IMG/VR virus record: IMGVR_UViG_3300014720_003904
Coordinates: 1 to 21,999 of that record
Direction: 5' to 3' (one strand)
Source: a virus
DNA length: 21,999 nucleotides
Numbering within the stretch: position 1 is the first letter of the stretch; each line of letters begins with the position of its first letter. Positions 6,648 through 14,228 of the stretch are shown here, in pieces. The notes beneath the pieces are model-generated. The model saw nothing but the letters and a program-made list of their open reading frames with translations, did no database searches and was not told where the DNA came from. The position numbers were made by a program, and so were the translations under genes.

Positions 6648-7288
6648 TCCTTCTTTTTGCAGCGGTGGGCGAATTCAGGGCCCCAGGTGCACGGGTCCCA
6701 TGGTCCCCAGCCCGAGTACTGGTAGAGCAGATATCCCGCCTTGAGGTTTGTCAAGGGATTCAACAATGGCTCTTGTTCGCATATCCCGAGATCAAGGCAG
6801 ACCCGTGCCCATTTATTCCTCTTGGTGTTGTAATTGACGCCGTTGATCTGGAGCAGGCCCGTGTCGGACCTGTGGTTCCATTCGGACACGCCCGTGATGA
6901 CGCAGCTCTTGTCGACGACGTCGCCGCCCTTGCGGTTCGGGCATCCACCGGATTCCCTCAGGACTATCTCGGCCAGTCGTTCGTGGGTCCCCGCGGGCCA
7001 GCCCGCCCTCTCCGCCAGGCTGGGTAGCCAAGAGACGTCGCCGTGCGAGAAAGTAATGTCCTCGAATTTGATGCGGTCAGTATTCTCGTCTCGAGGTCCC
7101 GGTCCCGGTCGCATGGCCTCAAACCGGTCTTTTTCGGGCCTCTCGGAGAATTCGGGCATCGCCCTCGCGAGCCCATGCAACTCGCCCGGGAACGAAAGAG
7201 GTGCCGCCGAAGACATGGTTGCTATGCCCACGAAGACGCTCATCAGGATGACGGTTATGGAGGCAAAAACCTTTGTTAGACGATTCAA
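6644..7288 (-). CDS. Secreted lysozyme/transglycosylase-like cell-wall enzyme
   Basis: A 214-residue protein with a clear signal sequence (MNRLTKVFASITVILMSVFV, cleavage probably after SSAA near residue 29). Residues about 100-195 look like a soluble lytic transglycosylase or goose-lysozyme fold: ERLAEIVLRESGG with candidate catalytic E112, then SDTGLLQIN (141-149) and NPLTNLKAGYLLYQ (177-190). Six cysteines (116, 129, 164, 170, 200, 210) suggest disulfides, fitting an exported or virion-associated enzyme. The start is TTG at 7288, supported by GAGGAG seven bases upstream. Together with the peptidase endolysin, the phage has two muralytic enzymes for different bonds. This one could act from outside, at entry or as a virion component, since it carries its own secretion signal. 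Confidence 0.82.
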   Translation of the reverse strand: MNRLTKVFASITVILMSVFVGIATMSSAAPLSFPGELHGLARAMPEFSERPEKDRFEAMRPGPGPRDENTDRIKFEDITFSHGDVSWLPSLAERAGWPAGTHERLAEIVLRESGGCPNRKGGDVVDKSCVITGVSEWNHRSDTGLLQINGVNYNTKRNKWARVCLDLGICEQEPLLNPLTNLKAGYLLYQYSGWGPWDPCTWGPEFAHRCKKKD

Positions 7289-7485
7289 CCAATTTCTCCT
7301 CGGTTAGGGAATGGGACGGCGACGACGTGGCTTCCAAAGAGCCAGACTCAGTCGCTTCTAGATGCTCATCCTTTGATAAGTCATATGATCAAGTATAGCC
7401 AAGGATGCGGTGCTGACGATGCTTAAAGACGATCATAGCGGTCATATGAAGGCTATTTTAAGCCAAATTGAAATTTTTAGGAGAT
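7289..7485 (-). promoter_or_regulatory. AT-rich spacer with repeated TCATATGA palindrome
   Basis: A 197-base gap between ribonucleotide reductase and the lysozyme-like gene, clearly richer in A/T than its surroundings. GTCATATGA occurs at 7380-7388 and 7441-7449; its core TCATATGA is a perfect palindrome, a plausible operator pair. GGCT-ATTTTA-AGCC (7454-7467) can form a short hairpin after the reductase gene. On the minus strand a TATACT resembles a -10 box, without a convincing -35. Confidence 0.35.
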
Positions 7486-9408
7486 TTATTTGACCGGACA
7501 GGCCCCGGTTGAGCAATCTTCAAGGGCGAGATCGCCGGTACCCGCATTCTGCATGACCACGGAGAAATCCAGTTTGTCGCACAGCTTCTCGTACTGCTCC
7601 GCGTCGATCTCCTCGTAGGGCGGCAACGGGAAGTTGTGGTCGCTGTGGAGCAGGAACGACACGGACTTGACGCCCTGGTCGTAGTTCTTGGCCAGCCAGT
7701 CCTTTATCCCGTCCAGCTCTTCCTTTTTGTAGTAAACGGTGACCGAGACGGCGTTGTCGGCCCATATCTTCTGCATTCTCTTTACCCATTCAAGCTGCTG
7801 GATCGCAGTCATTTCCGACGCCAAAACGGCGTTCTCGGGCGACTTGCAGGGGAAATCCACGACATAGCGATGGTGGTCCTCTCTGCCGTCGATTCCGATG
7901 TCCCATTGCACCCTGTATCCGCGCTTGCGACAGAGGTCGACGAGTGGGTCGGCGGCGCCGAATCTCACCCTTCGGATGTAGTAACGGGCGTAGGCGGGGT
8001 GGATGCCGGGCGTCACGCCGGGAAGCAGCGATAGGGTGCCCGAGGGTTGCACCGTGGTCAGCCTGACCGAGACGGGCAGGCCGTTGCCCTTGGAAAACTT
8101 CTCGTCGTAGTCCCTGAGGTGCTCGTAGGCGGGCGAGAGCCAGGAGATTTGCTCGTCCGTGGCCTGCAGGATCCCCGTGACGTTCTGACCGAGCCGGGCG
8201 TTTTTCTTCACCACGTCCGCCGTCTTCTGGTAGGGGTAGGACATTCTCGTCACCTGCTTCTGGACCCTGTAGAGCAGTTCCGAGATCTCCTTGAACTGGC
8301 CGAGAGACTCGATGTTCGGTAGGAATATCGTGGCGAGGTTGCAGGATTCGCCGTCGGCAAGACCGATCTCGGCGCAGGGGTTGAAACCCTCGATCGTGGG
8401 GTCCGATTTCTTTTCGCCGAGGCGACCGAAAGTCCTCGCAAGTTTCCTGTTCACGAGACCGTACGGCTCCCCCGAGCCGTCGTAACCCTTCCACAGCTCG
8501 GGGAGGATCTCGTCAAAGGAGTCGGCATAAATGCTGTTGTTCGAGTTCGCCCTCCACGCTGGGATGGATCCCGACGACCAGTTCTTCGCCCTGAGGAACA
8601 GCACGTCGTCGGGGTCCCCGATGGCGATTTGGGCCGAACGCCGCGAGGAACCGGACACCACGATCCGGCCAATTATGTTGCAGATGTCGAGAACGTCGAT
8701 TGACCTCAGCTTCTTGCCCTCCCGATTCTGCATCACCTTGCATATGTCCTCCACGCCCTCTATCAGGGCCTGCGGACCCGACGCGGTGCCGCCGAAGGTC
8801 TTCAGCGGCGCGCCGAACTGGCGAATGAGAATCGTTGAGTAGGTGAAGGATTTGCCCGTTTCGAAAAACGATTTCAGCGAACTGTGGAGCAGGCGGCGCC
8901 AACCGCTCCTGCTGTCGGGGACAATTATGTCTGCGTCGTTCGTGCGCTCGTGGGTGATCGTCACCCCAGGTTTCACCTTCGGGAGGTCGTGAATCTTGGA
9001 CCGCTCGACGGAAAATCCAACCCCGCCGCCGAGCATGAGGTAGTCGAACAGCAGCTCAAAGTCCTCGACGGTTTCGATGTTCGTGAAGTAGCAGTTGTTC
9101 AGCGATGTGCCACTGAACTCCTTTACAAGGGGCGTCCCGAGCTGCCACAGGGCCCGGCCTGCTGGCAGACAGCGGAGGTTGAACATGTGATCGAATAGTT
9201 TCTCGGCCTCGGCGTCGCTTAGCTGCGCGCCTATCTCGAGCGCGCCGTTGACGGTGCGAGCGCAGGTCTCAACCCATGTCTCGTTCCGCGAGTCGTCGGC
9301 GAGCCTCCTGCTGTAGGTGCGGAGATAGACGATCTCGCCCAAACCACCGAAACCCCACGGCGCCTTTTTCGAAGCGTATGCAGACAAGAACTCTTTTGAC
9401 AATGACAT
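7486..9408 (-). CDS. nrdJ: Adenosylcobalamin-dependent (class II) ribonucleotide reductase
   Basis: A 640-residue monomeric class II ribonucleoside-triphosphate reductase that converts ribonucleotides to deoxyribonucleotides for phage DNA synthesis using coenzyme B12. Key residues are visible: SLNNCYF with C106, NPCAEI with C345 (thiyl-radical position) and E347, CNLATIF with C356 (disulfide partner of C106), and the C-terminal shuttle pair C632/C637 in DCSTGACPVK (Cx4C). The region from LMLGGGVGFSV to SGSSRRSAQ is typical of the barrel. I chose ATG 9408 (MSLSKEFLSAY) because a GGGGG ribosome-binding site precedes it; a further 20 in-frame codons upstream lack support. It is slightly shorter than the Lactobacillus enzyme (739), as phage versions often are. 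No thioredoxin is seen in the window. Confidence 0.96.
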   Translation of the reverse strand: MSLSKEFLSAYASKKAPWGFGGLGEIVYLRTYSRRLADDSRNETWVETCARTVNGALEIGAQLSDAEAEKLFDHMFNLRCLPAGRALWQLGTPLVKEFSGTSLNNCYFTNIETVEDFELLFDYLMLGGGVGFSVERSKIHDLPKVKPGVTITHERTNDADIIVPDSRSGWRRLLHSSLKSFFETGKSFTYSTILIRQFGAPLKTFGGTASGPQALIEGVEDICKVMQNREGKKLRSIDVLDICNIIGRIVVSGSSRRSAQIAIGDPDDVLFLRAKNWSSGSIPAWRANSNNSIYADSFDEILPELWKGYDGSGEPYGLVNRKLARTFGRLGEKKSDPTIEGFNPCAEIGLADGESCNLATIFLPNIESLGQFKEISELLYRVQKQVTRMSYPYQKTADVVKKNARLGQNVTGILQATDEQISWLSPAYEHLRDYDEKFSKGNGLPVSVRLTTVQPSGTLSLLPGVTPGIHPAYARYYIRRVRFGAADPLVDLCRKRGYRVQWDIGIDGREDHHRYVVDFPCKSPENAVLASEMTAIQQLEWVKRMQKIWADNAVSVTVYYKKEELDGIKDWLAKNYDQGVKSVSFLLHSDHNFPLPPYEEIDAEQYEKLCDKLDFSVVMQNAGTGDLALEDCSTGACPVK

Positions 9409-9464
9409 TGAAACCCCCGTTAGTGGAATAGAAGATATTACATCGAGCGACGTAGGTGCTGCCG

Positions 9465-9809
9465 TCAATCTCGGATAATGCCCAGTTTTTTTGCCTTCTC
9501 AAAAGTCACATACGAACCCTTCTTGGCGAGTCGCACGGTGATTTTAGTAAACGGAGTTATCTGCCTCTCCTCGAACACATCCTGCTCAACAAGAATTTTC
9601 ACCGATGGCTTCAGTGAATCGAGCGCGTTTCTCTCATCCGCAAATGCGATCGACGGCAGGGCATCCGAAACACCCCCGCAGTCGCCCGTCGGATGCCCGC
9701 AGACGATGCACGGCTCCCTGTCGGCGCGAAGGTGCGGCCCGCCCTCGTCTTCACGGCGGCGATAAGTCGGCCCCCAACTGAGGTTCGGGTCTTTGAAAAT
9801 ATCCGACAT
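9465..9809 (-). CDS. Cys-rich hypothetical protein upstream of nrdJ
   Basis: A 114-residue product from ATG 9809. The N-terminal part carries a compact probable zinc site CIVCGHPTGDC (residues 34-44); the rest is soluble, with an EERQITPFTKITVRL segment. I recall the CVxCGHPTGDC block in many actinobacteriophage hypothetical proteins. It lies 56 bases upstream of nrdJ on the same strand and probably shares its transcript. Function is unknown. Confidence 0.7.
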   Translation of the reverse strand: MSDIFKDPNLSWGPTYRRREDEGGPHLRADREPCIVCGHPTGDCGGVSDALPSIAFADERNALDSLKPSVKILVEQDVFEERQITPFTKITVRLAKKGSYVTFEKAKKLGIIRD

Positions 9810-9873
9810 GGTCAAATTTTACATGCGCGTCGCCGACCGGCGAGGATCCCCGCGGGGCTAATGCAGTTTGTGG

Positions 9874-9901
9874 GATAATGTGGCTGGCATCCAATTGCCA
9901 G
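9874..9901 (+). promoter_or_regulatory. Divergent intergenic region with -10-like box and operator-like inverted repeat
   Basis: Between divergent genes (9809 and 9923), GATAAT at 9874-9879 preceded by TGTGG resembles an extended -10. Directly after it lies a perfect inverted repeat, CTGGCA (9884-9889) and TGCCAG (9896-9901), around six bases, placed where a repressor could block transcription of the plus-strand gene. No good -35 is visible. Confidence 0.35.
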
Positions 9902-9922
9902 AATTAGGAATAGCAAAAACCA

Positions 9923-10186
9923 ATGCCAGCAGTAGATAGCTTTCAACATCTTTCCAGGGTCTCGTCGCTCACCCGCGCCGAAGCAGTCACCCCCCACAAC
10001 ACCAACGAGCTGACCAACGTCTCCCGCGCAATCTACGTAGGCACGGGCGGGAACCTCGTCATCGTCATGCAGGGTGGCGCCGAAGTCACCCTGACGGGCG
10101 TTGCGGCAAGCACCTGGCTCCCGATACGCATAAAAAAAGTCAAACTGACCGGCACCACGGCGTCAGACATAGTCGCCTTTTCGTGA
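9923..10186 (+). CDS. Small conserved phage protein, likely structural
   Basis: An 87-residue protein dominated by beta-strand-like sequence (SRAIYVGTGGNLVIVMQGG, VTLTGVAASTWLPIRIKKVK, TGTTASDIVAF). The pattern SRAIYVGxxG...VxLxxVxAGxxLPIRxxxVxxTGT is one I recall from many tailed phages near head or tail genes, where it is usually called hypothetical or a possible head decoration or spike protein. There are no cysteines or membrane segments. Start is ATG; the ribosome-binding site is weak. Confidence 0.75.
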   Translation: MPAVDSFQHLSRVSSLTRAEAVTPHNTNELTNVSRAIYVGTGGNLVIVMQGGAEVTLTGVAASTWLPIRIKKVKLTGTTASDIVAFS

Positions 10187-10252
10187 GACCCAAGAATTTT
10201 TACGGGGCGGCCCTCGGCGCGCTACCTTGGTGAACATGGGAAACACCACCGA

Positions 10253-10495
10253 GTGAATCTCGAGATTGAGCTCTCCTCGTTCGCGACCAAGATTGAGGCC
10301 AGCGGCTACGTCTGCAGAATTGAGAAGGGCGACATCCGTCAGAACGGAGTCAGGTACAAGGACCAGGTCAGGAGACTCACCCTGACGCTGCCCGACGGAA
10401 CCGAGATGGTCCACGAAACCAAGGGTTCTTCGTGCGAAATTAAGGCCAGGAGCTGGCTTTCGGAGGCCACAAACGGGGCTATCACCACCTTCTAG
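10253..10495 (+). CDS. Hypothetical protein (80 aa)
   Basis: Begins at GTG 10253, which overlaps the stop of a six-codon ORF starting at ATG 10236. The product is a mixed alpha/beta small soluble protein (IELSSFATKIEASGY, RRLTLTLPDGTEMVHETK). No motif is recognised. Codon use matches neighbouring genes. Confidence 0.55.
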   Translation: MNLEIELSSFATKIEASGYVCRIEKGDIRQNGVRYKDQVRRLTLTLPDGTEMVHETKGSSCEIKARSWLSEATNGAITTF

Positions 10496-10518
10496 CCCGG
10501 GCGTTGTAGTATCTTGTG

Positions 10519-10872
10519 ATGGCCGGTCCGAGCAAAAAGAAGCAAAAACGCGAGGAGAAGAACGACGAGCAGACGGCGTTCGCCTCGGCCTCGACTTCCC
10601 CCTACTGCACGATCATGCCGATGAAGGACGCCGCCTTCGCCAGGTTCCACCACCCGTTCCTGTTGAACGACATCCACTGCGCCACGGACAGCGACAAGTT
10701 CGCCGACACGTTCGCCCAATTCTGCGAGAAGGGGCTCGCGAAGAAGATGGTCTTGGAGCTGTCCGACTACGCGGACCGCTTGGACGAGCGGTGGAGGCAG
10801 GTCCTGGAAAGAGCGGCCAGCCGGGCGAACATCAACATCGAGGAGTACTTCTCGCAAAAAAGCGTCGGCTAG
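10519..10872 (+). CDS. Hypothetical protein with basic N-terminus (117 aa)
   Basis: Starts at ATG 10519; GTG at 10516 is also possible. A Lys-rich head (AGPSKKKQKREEKNDEQ) precedes a compact body with conserved-looking aromatic and His residues (FARFHHPFLLNDIHCATDSD) and a helical C-terminus (LDERWRQVLERAASRANINI). No membrane segment. Unknown phage protein. The gene ends eight bases before the convergent gene at 10881. Confidence 0.65.
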   Translation: MAGPSKKKQKREEKNDEQTAFASASTSPYCTIMPMKDAAFARFHHPFLLNDIHCATDSDKFADTFAQFCEKGLAKKMVLELSDYADRLDERWRQVLERAASRANINIEEYFSQKSVG

Positions 10873-10880
10873 CGGCGCGT

Positions 10881-11213
10881 CTATCTCCAGGTCTTCTGGC
10901 AGGTCTGGCAGGTGGTGACGCCCCACGAGTAGGTGACGATTGAGCAATCTGTCCTGTCGCAGGACTGATGATTTTCTTTCTGCTTCGAAATGGCGTCGCG
11001 CACGGCGTCCCTCACCATCTCGGCCATGGAGACACCGAGCGACTCCGCAAACACCCTCCACGATTCGTGCTCGTCCTGAGTCATCCTCATCAGGAACTGC
11101 TTCGTGGCCGGGGCCCCCGGCTTGCTGTTCGTGTTGGTTCTCCGCGTGAGCGGCTCGCTCCTCATGACGGCATCCATCGCCGCGCCGAGGTTGTCGTGGG
11201 CGTCCGATGTCAT
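10881..11213 (-). CDS. Ribbon-helix-helix-like protein with C-terminal zinc ribbon
   Basis: A 110-residue protein. Residues about 38-75 (KQFLMRMTQDEHESW, AESLGVSMAEMVRDAVRDAI) match the beta-strand plus two helices of ribbon-helix-helix DNA-binding proteins. The C-terminus carries a four-cysteine site (CDRTDC then CQTCQKTW) that could bind zinc. It starts in an ATGA overlap with the upstream terminase-small-like gene, so both are translated together. Possible roles are a transcription regulator or a DNA-packaging accessory protein. Confidence 0.7.
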   Translation of the reverse strand: MTSDAHDNLGAAMDAVMRSEPLTRRTNTNSKPGAPATKQFLMRMTQDEHESWRVFAESLGVSMAEMVRDAVRDAISKQKENHQSCDRTDCSIVTYSWGVTTCQTCQKTWR

Positions 11214-11830
11214 GGGTTGAATTCTAGGCTCTCGGCCTCATCCTTCCCGACGACCTCCGCCTCAATCACATCGGACTGCCCGAGAATCTCGTTCACCGTC
11301 GACAGCGGCAACGCCCCGCTCCTACCCATCAGCTCGAGAAGCTGCTTCGCCTCGGCCTCGGCCGTCCCGACCCTAAACTCGGCGACGGGCTCCGCACCGG
11401 CGAGGGTCGCCCGCACGTTGACCGTCGAGTTCGTCTCCATCTGAATCGCGATGTTGGTTTTCTCCATGCCGAGGAGCCGCGCCCTGCGGTCCATGATGCC
11501 GAGCACCTGCTGTATCGCCTTGACGTCGGGCTCGAGCTGGATCTCCTGGCCGTCGTCAGCGGTCACCTTGCGATGCTGGGTCATGGGCCATATGGCCGAC
11601 TGGAGGGCGTCAAGGCGCTCCAGCTCCATGCGGAGCAGCTCGGGGTAGGCCATCAGCGCCTCCGAGTTCATGTCCTCCAGCACCTTGCGAATTCGGGTCG
11701 CCACCCCGCGAGGCGTCATGTTGAACCGCTTGCCGATCTCGGACAGCGCGAGGCCCGCCTGCCTCAGCTTCATTATCTTGCTGTCCCTCTCGCTGAGAAA
11801 CTCCCGGGTCAGCGCCTTACTCTCTGGCAT
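11210..11830 (-). CDS. Terminase small-subunit-like DNA-binding protein
   Basis: A 206-residue protein. Residues about 15-50 form a helix-turn-helix (KIMKLRQAGLALSEIGKRF, MTPRGVATRIRKVL); a helical middle (ELLRMELERLDALQSAIWP) and IQQVLGIMDRRARLLGM (about 105-121) are typical of the small terminase proteins of actinobacteriophages. These recognise the packaging site and load the large subunit. No large terminase is in the window, which is unusual since the two are normally adjacent. A general phage HTH regulator is the alternative. It is co-translated with the ribbon-helix-helix protein. Confidence 0.7.
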   Translation of the reverse strand: MPESKALTREFLSERDSKIMKLRQAGLALSEIGKRFNMTPRGVATRIRKVLEDMNSEALMAYPELLRMELERLDALQSAIWPMTQHRKVTADDGQEIQLEPDVKAIQQVLGIMDRRARLLGMEKTNIAIQMETNSTVNVRATLAGAEPVAEFRVGTAEAEAKQLLELMGRSGALPLSTVNEILGQSDVIEAEVVGKDEAESLEFNP

Positions 11831-11879
11831 AGGACGATTATCTCACGTCGACCAGTTCACGGAGTCTCGATGTTCTGCG

Positions 11880-11952
11880 TGGGCCGAGAGGGGATCGAAC
11901 CCCCGACCGAGGCATTATGAGTGCCCTGCTCTAACCACTGAGCTACCGGCCC
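11880..11952 (-). tRNA. tRNA-Met (CAT anticodon)
   Basis: On the minus strand a complete cloverleaf is visible: 7-bp acceptor GGGCCGG/TCGGCCC (one G-U), D arm GCTC...GAGC, anticodon stem GGGCA/TGCCT with loop CTCATAA giving CAT, and T arm with GGTTCGATCCC. Discriminator A is at 11880; CCA is not encoded. A G1-C72 pair argues against an initiator. A CAT anticodon could also be an Ile2 tRNA if lysidine-modified. The 5' ten bases overlap the end of the upstream nuclease gene. Confidence 0.93.
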
Positions 11953-12470
11953 TTGTGCTGACCCGCTAGGGCGTCCCATTCCCTCTCCTTGCGCTCGAGA
12001 AAAGCCAGGAAGTCGTCCATGCTCCTGAGGCACGACCTCGGCGCCACGTAGAAATCGTCGTAGATCTCCTTCTTGTGGTCGAACAGGCGGCGGGGCTCCC
12101 ACTGCGACCTCGTCGAGCCGGGTATGACCAGGCACTTGCTGTTCGCCATGCACACCAGCACGTAGGCGATCGGCTTCTCGGTCTTGCCCTCCCAGCTGCC
12201 CACCGTGTCCACGATCATCGTCGCGTACGGGAACGACAAGGGGTCGTCCGTGAAGTGCTTGCCCTGGCCCTTGACCTCTACTGTCCCCGCCCTCGTCACG
12301 ACGTCCTTCTCCCCGTGCGTGAAATCGGAGATCTCGCTCTTCGTCTGCGCGAAGCGGAGCGGGGGGCAGTAGGCCCAGAGGCCCCTGCCGCGGATCACGC
12401 TCGCCACGTACTCGTTGCGGGAATGCCCGTCCGCGAAGGCCCTCCTGTAGTCGACGTCAGACCATGCCAT
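11943..12470 (-). CDS. PD-(D/E)XK-like nuclease
   Basis: A 175-residue protein with the order of residues expected of a PD-(D/E)XK endonuclease: an early Glu in the first helix (E20), Asp in EKDVVT (D56), then VEVKGQ (E65 and K67). The FAQTKSEISDF segment before the core and the following SFPYATMIVDTVGSW also look like a nuclease fold. Such proteins in phages act as Holliday-junction resolvases, recombination exonucleases or host-DNA nucleases; which applies here is unknown. Its last codons (GGC CGG TAG) lie within the 5' end of tRNA-Met, so the stop codon is part of the tRNA. This implies a shared transcript. Confidence 0.65.
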   Translation of the reverse strand: MAWSDVDYRRAFADGHSRNEYVASVIRGRGLWAYCPPLRFAQTKSEISDFTHGEKDVVTRAGTVEVKGQGKHFTDDPLSFPYATMIVDTVGSWEGKTEKPIAYVLVCMANSKCLVIPGSTRSQWEPRRLFDHKKEIYDDFYVAPRSCLRSMDDFLAFLERKEREWDALAGQHKGR

Positions 12471-12568
12471 GGCAAGAAACTAGCGCGCCGACGTCGCGGG
12501 GCGGGGCGCGGGTTCCCGGGCGCCGCCGCGCCTGTTGTTAGTGTTGTCGGCGAGCACGGAGGAATGGC

Positions 12569-13381
12569 TTGACATACAACCAGTTGATACGGAAGTTTCC
12601 GCCCCAGGTGGTGCACATCCGCAACGCCGTGCCCCTCGATCTGATCGCCGGCGTCAGGACGCCCAACGAGAGGGGTAAGCGGTACAAGGAGGGCGACTTC
12701 CTGCCCGAGCTCGACGATTTCCTGCTCTCCTACGCCAAGAAGTACGGCACGCCCGTCGGCTACGACAGGGAGCGCAACGGCGCCATGGTGCAGAACATCT
12801 TCCCCGACCGCAAGGAGGCGAAGTCCCAGATCTCGTCGTCGTCGTCCGTGGTCCTCCAGATGCACACCGAGGCCGCGTTCCACCCGTACAAGCCCGACTG
12901 GATCCTGCTCGCCTGCGTGAGGGGCGACAAGAGGGCGGCGACCACCTTCGCCACGCTCGACGACATCCTTTACGAGCTGGACGAGAGCTCCATGTGGGAG
13001 CTCAGGAAGCCCGACTTCATGACGACGGTCGACAAGAGCTTCAGGACCAAGGGCGAGCCCGACAGGGAGTACATCGTGCGCCCGCTGGTCGGCTCGGGGG
13101 ACTGGGTGCTGACCTACGACGCCGACCTGATGAGGCCCCTCACCGACCACGCCGCGAAGGCGTTCGGCAAGCTGGGGAGCGCCATCAAGAAGCGCACGCG
13201 CAAGATCGTCCTCGACGCGGGGGACATACTCGTGATCAACAACAGGACGACGGTCCACGGCCGCAACTCCTTCAAGGCCCGCTACGACGGGACTGACCGC
13301 TGGGTGAAGAGGGTGCTCATGAGGGAGACGATGCCTCCCCCGCGCAAGACGAAGGACGGCGTGATCCTCACCGACGCCTGA
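12569..13381 (+). CDS. Clavaminate-synthase-like Fe(II)/2-oxoglutarate oxygenase
   Basis: A 270-residue non-haem iron oxygenase of the TauD/clavaminate-synthase superfamily. Iron ligands appear as HTE (H99, E101) and H230 in RTTVHGRNSF. R244 lies 14 residues after the distal His and would bind the 2-oxoglutarate carboxylate. QMHTEAAFHPYKPDWILLAC and AGDILVINNRTTVHGRNSF closely follow the amino-acid hydroxylases VioC and AsnO and clavaminate synthase, which use HxE rather than HxD. Likely chemistry is 2-oxoglutarate-dependent hydroxylation of an amino acid or derivative; the substrate cannot be read from sequence. The start is TTG 12569 with GGAGG six bases upstream; the ATG at 12564 meets a stop at once. 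The 98-base divergent gap upstream shows no clear promoter. It is a single gene between genes of opposite strand, like an inserted module. Confidence 0.85.
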   Translation: MTYNQLIRKFPPQVVHIRNAVPLDLIAGVRTPNERGKRYKEGDFLPELDDFLLSYAKKYGTPVGYDRERNGAMVQNIFPDRKEAKSQISSSSSVVLQMHTEAAFHPYKPDWILLACVRGDKRAATTFATLDDILYELDESSMWELRKPDFMTTVDKSFRTKGEPDREYIVRPLVGSGDWVLTYDADLMRPLTDHAAKAFGKLGSAIKKRTRKIVLDAGDILVINNRTTVHGRNSFKARYDGTDRWVKRVLMRETMPPPRKTKDGVILTDA

Positions 13382-13384
13382 CGG

Positions 13385-13624
13385 CTACCGGGCGGCCTCG
13401 AGGGCCTTGTACTCGCTCTTGTACAGCTTCGAGAACTCCGCCGCGTGCCTGTGCGCGAGGACTATCAGCGAGCGTCTGCGCGCCTCGGCCCTCATGCGGT
13501 TCTTCATCCTCTGCTCGGCGAGCCGCTCGGCCTTCTCGTCCGGCGGGAGCGGCCTGCGCCCGCGCTTGCTCACGCCAGAGGCGAGAATCTTTTCATATTC
13601 GGTCTTTTCTTTTTTCCTAGTCAC
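13385..13624 (-). CDS. Small very basic hypothetical protein
   Basis: A 79-residue Lys/Arg-rich product (TRKKEKTEYEKILASGVSKR, RMKNRMRAEARRRSL) starting at GTG 13624 after an AAGGA ribosome-binding site. It is highly helical and probably binds nucleic acid. It ends three bases from the convergent oxygenase gene. The roughly 108-base AT-richer gap on its upstream side probably holds its promoter, but none is clear. Confidence 0.6.
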   Translation of the reverse strand: MTRKKEKTEYEKILASGVSKRGRRPLPPDEKAERLAEQRMKNRMRAEARRRSLIVLAHRHAAEFSKLYKSEYKALEAAR

Positions 13625-13732
13625 TATTCATTCCTTTCGTGATAACTATTTGAATACACCCTACCCGGAATCCCCGGGAATGCCAACCCCTTAGGTCTTG
13701 CGCGTCCCGGGGAACGGCCCTAGGTTTGGGGC

Positions 13733-14197
13733 GTGGCAAATGACGAAACGGGCACCCCGGCGGGCATGGCGGACAGCGGGCTCCTCCCGCCCGTCAACGT
13801 CTTCGGCCAGCGCTGCGACGAGTGCGGCAAGCCCATCAGGCTCTTCAACGAGGACGCCCGCAGGGACGAGTCGTCGTACAAGCAGGTGGTCAACGGGATC
13901 TGCCTCGACTTCTCGGGCGGCTACGACGAGTTCAACGACCTGTGCGGCCAGTTCGCCTCGGGCGAGGACTACGTGGACGGCTACGTCGCGCTGTGCCACG
14001 ACTGCACCATGCTCATCTACTCGGCCCTGCCCAACGCCACCGCGAAGTTCGGCCTCAGGCTGCACACGCCCGAGCCGGGCGACAACGAGAAGCCGTGCTG
14101 CCGGTGGTCGTGGACGCTGAGGAGGATCGGCGACCAGCTCAGGCTGTTCATCCCCAACGAGACGGCGGACGCCTGGGTCGAGGCGCCGTCTGACTAG
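13733..14197 (+). CDS. Hypothetical zinc-binding protein (154 aa)
   Basis: A 154-residue product from GTG 13733 with two CxxC pairs: CDECGKPI (28-35) and CHDC (88-91). This is the spacing of a zinc ribbon or treble clef. The body is acidic and Tyr/Asp-rich with a C-terminal CCRWSWTLRRIGDQLRLF segment. It could be a small regulatory or nucleic-acid-binding protein. It ends just before the Vsr-like gene on the same strand and may share its transcript. Confidence 0.65.
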   Translation: MANDETGTPAGMADSGLLPPVNVFGQRCDECGKPIRLFNEDARRDESSYKQVVNGICLDFSGGYDEFNDLCGQFASGEDYVDGYVALCHDCTMLIYSALPNATAKFGLRLHTPEPGDNEKPCCRWSWTLRRIGDQLRLFIPNETADAWVEAPSD

Positions 14198-14228
14198 CCC
14201 CCCGACCGACCCCGCGACGAGCGCCAGG

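Noticed and set aside
7486-9408. Plus-strand and alternative-frame ORFs antisense to the ribonucleotide reductase
   Set aside because: They are shadows of a strongly supported enzyme with all catalytic cysteines in place.
12569-12574. TTGACA at the oxygenase start as a -35 box
   Set aside because: No -10 follows at proper distance; the TTG serves better as a start codon with GGAGG six bases upstream.
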